Assembly (NCBI GenBank): GCA_963989385.1
Contig: OZ022505.1
Location: forward strand, 56,299,737 to 56,363,736
Direction of reading: 5' to 3'
From: Ctena decussata
Lineage: Eukaryota; Mollusca; Bivalvia; Lucinida; Lucinidae
DNA length: 64,000 bases
This document shows, one piece after another, positions 62,201 to 64,000 of the stretch; position 1 is the stretch's first letter; every line of letters begins with the position of its first letter. The position numbers were made by a program, and so were the translations under genes. The notes under the pieces were generated by a model. It was not told the origin of the DNA, ran no database searches, and saw only the letters and a program-made list of their open reading frames with translations.

Positions 62201-63328
62201 TATTAATTTGCATCATCTAGATGCTGCTGCTGGCCTAAGGTCAAGGTCACAGATTTTGAAATTTGTACAATAGTGTGTTAGAGTTTTGCGTTAAGTTTCT
62301 GCTTTTGCTCTGTTTTTCTGAAAGACTTAATTCTAACTTGTTCATATGTGCTTAGTGTTAGTACGCGATAGACATATGTTAGTTTACATCATCTGGATGC
62401 TGCTGCTAATGTAAGGTCAAGGTCACAGACTTAGAAATTTGTTTACCATTTGCGTCAAAGTTTTTTGTTAAGTTATATTTTATGCTTATATTTTGAATAT
62501 ACTTGAATATAACCTTTTGCAATACTACTAGATTTACTTCTAGTTTGAAACAGATAGTTGACATCATCCGGATGCTGCTGCTGACCTAATGTCAAGGTCA
62601 CAGACTTTCACTTGTTGTGTTAAAGTTTTATATTAATTCATACATTTTGCTTATAGTTTGAATATACTTCAATGGAACCTTTTATTATGCTACTAGGTTT
62701 ACTTCTAGGTTGATACTGATTAGTTGACATCATCTGGATGCTGCTGCTGACTTAAGGTCAAGGCCTTAGACATAGAAGTGTTGAAACTTTGTGTCAAATT
62801 TGTATGTTTTTTTGCTTACACAAATTGTAAATGGAACTTTTTGGCTTTTGTCAATAGGCCTTTCAGTGGGTTTGTTATAAATTGTCCACCTGTCTGTCTG
62901 TCTGTTGACATCTGCTTTAAAGCTTTGTATTTAATGTGTTTTTTTAATTAGGCGGTGGCGCTGGCCGGGGGTATACGTGAGCCCCTGCTCACTTGCTCTA
63001 GTTGCATATATTTTGAAAAGTCACTCAATTTATGTATCTGTATGAACAGAGTGAATTCCGGTTTGATGAGGGCCCAGTAACAAGAACTGTGACAATCCCA
63101 GTCAACAGAGGCTTGGATGAAGACGGTGTGACCAGAATCGGAGCCATAGATCAGATTGCCTCTGTAGATTACCGGCTAGAGTGGGACACAGCAATCAATG
63201 GTCAAGATTATCGTGGTCAAGGTGGATTGACGAGAGGAACACTCACATTTGCTGTTGGCCAGAAAGTGGCTTATCTTAGTATAGAGATCATTGATGAAAA
63301 CAGTCCAGAAGTGGAGGAATCTTTTAAG
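47028..63328 (+). CDS. Calx-beta domain protein, 5' part of gene (ADGRV1/VLGR1-like)
   Basis: Join of 47028-47231, 48994-49233, 50578-50682, 52087-52206, 59891-60013 and 63050-63328. This gives 357 codons, every intron is phase 0, and the frame continues past the window. The first 23 residues or so form a signal peptide (hydrophobic core AICMILIVCLVPASA, cleavage likely before Gln). Calx-beta domains follow: domain 1 covers exons 1-2 (with VADDDEPEMEE), domain 2 exons 3-5 (with TPENDEEF), and domain 3 starts in exon 6 (IDENSPEVEESF). Such acidic loops bind calcium in this family. A secreted N-terminus made of serial Calx-beta domains, plus the ATVRILANDDAFGFFRF junction, fits ADGRV1. FRAS/FREM-type or other Calx-beta proteins are alternatives. 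A likely role is a very long extracellular adhesion or link protein, inferred from family only. Confidence 0.72.
47232..48993. other. Gene 2 intron 1 with FB-E, duplicated segment and a foldback
   Basis: Two FB-E-like headings (AAAAAGCAGACAACAAAATG, AAAAAGCAGACAACGAAATT) lie at 47285 and 47355, with the paired GATGAGGTGGCTTATTATAA / GCCTTCTCATCAGGATC near 47460. A segment at about 47697-47850 is repeated in diverged form at about 48450-48605 (TTTAGACAAGGGARRTAAGT, ATTCAGCATGCA). A foldback at 48205-48358 pairs TTATCGAAGTGTAAACTACA with its inverse around CCCCTTCGGGG. An FB-C remnant lies at about 48640-48745. Confidence 0.55.
48994..49233 (+). CDS. Gene 2 exon 2: Calx-beta 1, C-terminal part
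   Basis: The acceptor is TTATTTCAG and the donor is GAT|GTAAGA. It has 80 codons starting VDNANLDFVGISQVASFAPG and containing the acidic VADDDEPEMEETYYFKM loop, which is the most diagnostic Calx-beta stretch. It ends with DDAFGFFRFID, which starts domain 2. Confidence 0.9.
49234..50577. repeat. Gene 2 intron 2: FB-B copy and FB-E copies
   Basis: 49242-49361 holds a GC-rich element start (TGTCTCTCCTGCGACTAGCA, AGCAAGACATAGGTATTACT). FB-B occupies 49362-49516 and is excellently preserved. FB-E copies lie at about 49583-49680, 49701-49912 and 50361-50545 (AAAGCAGACRACNAAATTTA, TTTTTGGCACTTTAAGGGTT), with GATCCAGATGAGG inner pairs. An A28 run lies at about 50222-50249. Confidence 0.65.
50578..50682 (+). 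CDS. Gene 2 exon 3: Calx-beta 2, N-terminal part
   Basis: The acceptor is TTATTTTTCAG and the donor is AAG|GTAACA. It has 35 codons: PSPLRVKEDTLSTIVANIRV and then GRELGTFGLVNVTYK. Short, but phase 0 on both sides and continuous with exons 2 and 4. Confidence 0.85.
50683..52086. repeat. Gene 2 intron 3: SINE copy 2 and foldbacks
   Basis: An A-rich microsatellite lies at about 50780-50830. The SINE occupies 50978-51256 and is listed separately. A foldback at about 51440-51610 (ATGTATCAACACATTGATTC, ACTCACAAACT...AGTTTGTGAGTGA around CCCTTAGGG) is related to the one at 48205. Another at 51714-51932 pairs GGCTCAATTTCTATAAAGGA and TTTGCTCTGGAGGAA with their inverses. It sits inside AE-3-like sequence that ends CAGGTCTTGTT near 52006. 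Confidence 0.6.
50978..51256 (+). repeat. tRNA-derived SINE, copy 2
   Basis: Same body as copy 1 at 13553 (GAAGGGCAGTTGTCAG, GGCGAAAGTATGTGCAC, GCCCAGGAATAGTGTGG, GTCCCGACATGACC). The head has GTAGCGTAATCGGTAGGG and GGTTCAATACC, so the B box is slightly decayed. The tail is (ATCAA)n. TCATTCCTT flanks both ends (50969-50977, 51257-51265). Confidence 0.82.
52087..52206 (+). CDS. Gene 2 exon 4: Calx-beta 2, middle part
   Basis: The acceptor is TTTTTTCAG and the donor is CCC|GTGAGT. It has 40 codons: VEGTDETAIAGVDITPVTGR, IVFLPQETENIIQLQIRTDP. Phase 0 at both ends. Its second half recurs twice in the following intron. Confidence 0.88.
52325..52575 (+). pseudogene. Two degenerate tandem copies of the 3' half of exon 4
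   Basis: TTTCTACCCCAGGAGACAGA of exon 4 (about 52153) recurs as TTTCTACTCCAGGAGAAAAG (about 52344) and TTTCTGCCCCAGGGGACAGA (about 52521), spaced about 191 and 177 bp apart. Both copies keep an open frame matching exon 4 (VFLLQEKRILLHLQIRTNP and IFLPQGTENVTHVQIR). The GTGA after the donor is retained in the first copy. Neither has a polypyrimidine tract and acceptor of its own, so they are probably intronic relics of a tandem duplication of about 180 bp. Confidence 0.65.
52658..52662. repeat. Target-site duplication TATAT (left)
   Basis: TATAT abuts the left LTR and recurs directly after the right LTR (59576-59580). Five bp is the usual size for Ty3/gypsy and retroviral-type integration. AT-rich context makes chance agreement possible but unlikely alongside the exact LTR ends. 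Confidence 0.75.
52663..53810 (-). repeat. LTR of the antisense retrotransposon (3' LTR in element orientation)
   Basis: 1148 bp, starting TGTTACGCAGAAGG and ending CCATTTCGTAACA, so the termini are the perfect inverted repeat TGTTACG / CGTAACA. By eye it differs from the right LTR at one site (CTACCCGGG here, CTACCTGGG there). It contains three diverged internal direct repeats (see findings). Confidence 0.92.
53815..53823 (-). promoter_or_regulatory. Polypurine tract of the retrotransposon
   Basis: On the minus strand AAGGGGAAA lies four bases upstream of the 3' LTR, the standard location of the plus-strand primer. Confidence 0.65.
53996..57514 (-). CDS. Gag-protease-integrase polyprotein lacking RT and RNase H
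   Basis: A single 1172-codon ORF. Residues about 30-170: charged coiled coil with 14-residue repeats (EKDREIELARIAQA-like). About 170-340: Gag capsid-like region (KLPYFDESKDKMDSYLSRFE, AAYLSALLKGRALDVYDRL). 369-381: zinc knuckle CX2CX3HX4C, one residue shorter than the usual CCHC. 434-450: RGRG-rich tract. 513-515: aspartic protease DTG in LRDTGC. 697-737: integrase HHCC zinc finger (H697, H704, C734, C737). 767-863: integrase core with D767, E827 and E863, so the second acid is Glu. About 1002-1006: GPY module (WNGPY), which places it with Ty3/gypsy. Residues 1050-1172 match nothing I know. Nothing resembles reverse transcriptase or RNase H (no YxDD), and only 185 bp separate the stop from the LTR. 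The start at 57514 is the first Met of the open frame. Confidence 0.9.
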   Translation of the reverse strand: MSITLSVMDQLVKTGKELGYEGQALQEFVKQQQETERAERHAVRELDKEKIAAEKEKLAQADKDREIELARIAQAEKDREIELAKIAADREIEMARIESIERQAEKDREAKLSQVESDKEAKLSSEVELEKLKYSFELQQRELKNQIDLQKVTFRVELEKQKAEKLAHARDPKLPYFDESKDKMDSYLSRFEKYATANKWDKNVWAAYLSALLKGRALDVYDRLSVDDAADYDKLKDALLKNFDMTERGFRKKFRYDRPEKSETFIQFSSRLRSYLNKWLKMAKVDQSYESVCDFFARDQFLESCSKELYVHLKPKTFTNLGEMAREADLFAEARGGVYACVNKGQRDSKGVTQSRSDNKPSAKPEIKCSICGKGHLTYKCFKNPDRKQAYSAEVGASASGYSGSKGSSYVPKDETQRSQSKSDTVQTKGSNSDRGRGRGYSRGRGRGGGHQMSFCKTTMNRSHEIEGLYKSKEESPLINDNVDREGVCYFLRSRLPTAQGTVNGKTVVVLRDTGCTGCVVRRNLVSNDQLLGRESDVTLIDESTQRYPLAMVDIDCPFFTGKTEALCMEDTLYDLVMGNIDGSKLPDMSHFAMAAVTRSQAKQGEEVYKKLKVPDQIIASDKEALKQAQVVDPKLNGIRQRVESGNVTISRGLNRGETKFIRKKDLLYRQFTKGNKVTLQLIIPEGFREKVLRLAHETLMSGHLGIKKTMDRVLTEFFWPGICGDVARFCKSCDICQRTIQKGRVTKVPLGKLPQIDTPFKRVAVDIVGPIEPRSDWKSRYILTMIDYATRYPEAVALPGIETGRVAEALVEMFSRLGIPSEMLIEHDSKITIDVMREVSRLLSLQDLTTIPYQSTGKGPVEKFHDTLKQILREMCVERPNDWDRYLPALLFAVREVPQESLGFSPFELLYGRNVRGPMQILKELWSVEETDQCALLTYQYVIDLKERLERTCKLAQDIVRKMDVKQNAYYDKRARSRKFDVGDKVLLLLPNECNKLLLQWNGPYEVVQVVNAMNYKINVKGVVNTYPANMIKQYVQRQKNVSSAVVNARDNVGSEDHSDPNVQRVNICTSEDVSQYDFIRENVKPDDVTSTQKSNMEEHGGDSRLEAEATDPVGSVVRSRCNVKDNVNFTSDTLKGGDFHLVFDQTYPYFPIPFEARQVRHRELIDFGIR
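57515..58408 (-). other. Retrotransposon leader region between PBS and ORF
   Basis: About 0.9 kb, AT-rich, with many ACGTTA-type phrases and no ORF of note. In LTR elements this space usually holds packaging signals. I see no remnant of another gene. Confidence 0.6.
58409..58427 (-). other. Primer-binding site, tRNA-Leu type
   Basis: On the minus strand TGGTGTCAGAAGTGGGATT directly follows the 5' LTR. The plus strand AATCCCACTTCTGACACCA ends in CCA and matches, from memory, the 3' end of animal tRNA-Leu (CAA-type). This fixes the orientation of the element. Confidence 0.8.
58428..59575 (-). repeat. LTR of the antisense retrotransposon (5' LTR in element orientation)
   Basis: 1148 bp, the same length as the left LTR and essentially identical to it. 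It starts TGTTACGC and ends CGTAACA, then TATAT. With the left LTR it defines a 6913-bp element inserted antisense in intron 4 of gene 2. Confidence 0.92.
59585..59812. repeat. FB-C foldback element
   Basis: AAGGGGAGGAGG...GTGACTTCTTTCTTGCATGG, TTCTTTCCTTTTAGAATTGA and CCCCTGAAATTGAACCCTTC match the FB-C order. It lies immediately right of the retrotransposon insertion, which may have landed at its edge. Confidence 0.55.
59891..60013 (+). CDS. Gene 2 exon 5: Calx-beta 2, C-terminal part
   Basis: The acceptor is ATATTCACAG and the donor is CAG|GTATTT. It has 41 codons: TPENDEEFTLTLTSATKGAR, VAEETFTIIIEANDAPIRFH and Q. It completes the acidic Calx-beta loop begun by exon 4 and ends with the ANDAPIRF strand that opens domain 3. 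The frame therefore survives the retrotransposon insertion in intron 4. Confidence 0.88.
60014..61463. other. Gene 2 intron 5, first part
   Basis: FB-C lies at about 60120-60300, with a perfect inner stem TTTGCTCCTCTAGGAGCAAA. An element of the TGTCTAGCCCATGC / AAGCAAGACATGGG type lies near 60795-60930. The remainder shows nothing recognisable. Confidence 0.5.
61464..62976. mobile_element. Array element AE-6 interrupted by a TA-flanked MITE
   Basis: It opens with TATACCCCCGGCATACGAAG and closes with GGCCGGGGGTATA, then CGTGAGCCCCTGC. After the nested MITE (61498-62023) comes a (TCCG)n stretch (62041-62094). Units of 166-176 bp follow, with GACATCATCTGGATGCTGCT and CTAAGGTCAAGGTCACAGAC at about 62236, 62410, 62592 and 62757. 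No protein is encoded. Confidence 0.65.
61498..62023. mobile_element. 526-bp TIR MITE nested in AE-6
   Basis: CTGTAAAACACCTATATTTG (GCGG) and the inverted CTGTAAAACACTTATATTTGGTGG form 24-bp TIRs with two mismatches. TA lies on both sides (61496-61497, 62024-62025). Removing it and one TA rejoins AE-6 as GGGGTATATAG, exactly the phrase found in the uninterrupted fragment at 21405. CCGCCAAA motifs are repeated subterminally. Confidence 0.8.
63050..63328 (+). CDS. Gene 2 exon 6: Calx-beta 3
   Basis: The acceptor is TGTATGAACAG (weak pyrimidine tract) and the donor is AAG|GTATTT. It has 93 codons: SEFRFDEGPVTRTVTIPVNR, then SVDYRLEWDTAINGQDYRGQ and the acidic IIDENSPEVEESFK loop. It continues in phase 0 into an exon beyond the window. 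Confidence 0.88.
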
Positions 63329-64000
63329 GTATTTTATGGTGGCAAGTGAGTGCCATCAACATGTCACAATGATAACACCATTTTTTAAGCTATTGAGTCA
63401 ACTCAAATTACTATCAGTGATATTTTTGACTGCCTGTCGTGAAGTGTATCACAATTTTGAATACTGTGAATGCTGCATGTAGAGTGCCACAGGGTTGCCA
63501 TGGTTAGGCAAAAACATCTGGAAAATGATTTTTTTCCCAGGTCAGAGAAAACTCAGTGAAATTTGTTGTTTGTCAGGAAAATATGGAAACAACATGAAAA
63601 GTCAGGGAATTCGGAAATTAATGGCTTTGGCAGTCTTTAGAACTTTAGAAAATGTACCTATTCTACTCAAGGTGAAAAGATGTACTTTATAGAGAGATAA
63701 CCCAGGCATATCTCCTTTGGGGGGAGGGGGGGAGGGGTGCTTTTTTATGCCCCCGTGATGATAGTCAGGGGGCATTAAGATTTGCTCCTGTCTGTCCGTC
63801 TGTCTGTCCGTCCGTCCGTTCGTCACACTTTACGGTATAGAGTTTGTGTAATCAACTCCTCCCACAGTTTTCAGTGGATCTTTTTCAAACTTCACATACA
63901 TGTTGTGGACATATTGAAGATGTGCATGTGGGTTTTTATTGGAGCTATGATTAATTTTGACAGAATTACGGCCTTTTGAACTTAGTCATTTTAGGCAAAT
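63329..64000. repeat. Gene 2 intron 6 (partial), start of another array element
   Basis: TTATGCCCCCGTGATGATAG and TCAGGGGGCATTAAG (about 63747-63778) form a terminal palindrome. It is followed by (CTGT/CCGT)n and GTATAGAGTTTGTGTAATCA, the opening layout of the array elements. The element runs off the window. Nothing coding is recognised before it. Confidence 0.55.

Overview
This window looks like nuclear DNA from an invertebrate animal, most probably a bivalve mollusc. It is AT-rich, and its genes are split into small exons with conventional GT/AG splice sites separated by long introns. It is crowded with short palindromic (foldback) elements, tRNA-derived SINEs, and elements that combine a terminal palindrome, a (TCCG)n stretch and a tandem core array. 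That last architecture resembles what I recall of the 'pearl'/Helitron-like non-autonomous elements of oysters and clams. I see no operons, bacterial signals or CRISPR arrays.

Gene 1 (+ strand, exons from 5091 to 21770) is the 3' end of a furin-repeat, cysteine-rich, single-pass membrane protein. It resembles the C-terminal half of a PCSK5/furin-2-type proprotein convertase. Eight exons splice in frame into 397 residues: Cys-rich repeats, one transmembrane helix and a short cytoplasmic tail. No catalytic domain is visible. A tandem duplicate of its second exon (6701-6787) has been truncated at a palindromic element.

From 21.8 to 47 kb lies about 25 kb of intergenic, repeat-dominated DNA with no convincing gene. 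The foldback families are named here FB-A (TGAGCC...GGCTCA), FB-B (AGGTTATAAAACTTGAG...), FB-C (...TTTAAGAGTAGACCC...), FB-D (CTCCAGATAAG...), FB-E (...AAAAAGCAGACAAC...) and FB-F. The array elements are named AE-1 to AE-6. A 3.3-kb TA-flanked inverted-repeat transposon (41731-45051) carries an array element nested inside it.

Gene 2 (+ strand, 47028 to beyond the window) begins with a signal peptide and continues with Calx-beta domains. It looks like the N-terminus of an ADGRV1/VLGR1-type adhesion GPCR. All six exons seen are bounded by phase-0 introns. Intron 4 holds degenerate tandem copies of the 3' half of exon 4.

Intron 4 also holds, in antisense, the most notable object in the window: a 6.9-kb LTR retrotransposon (52663-59575). 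Its two 1148-bp LTRs are nearly identical, and it has a TATAT target duplication, a tRNA-Leu-type primer-binding site and a polypurine tract. Its single intact 1172-codon ORF encodes Gag, protease and integrase but no reverse transcriptase or RNase H. At the second catalytic position of its integrase, placed exactly by DD35E spacing, it has Glu instead of Asp. It seems to be a recently mobile non-autonomous lineage with a complete-looking but polymerase-less protein.

Two regulatory-looking patterns recur in the arrays. AE-1 carries nine RFX X-box-like palindromes about every 160 bp. Four otherwise unrelated array families carry the NR5A/ERR-type half-site TCAAGGTCA.
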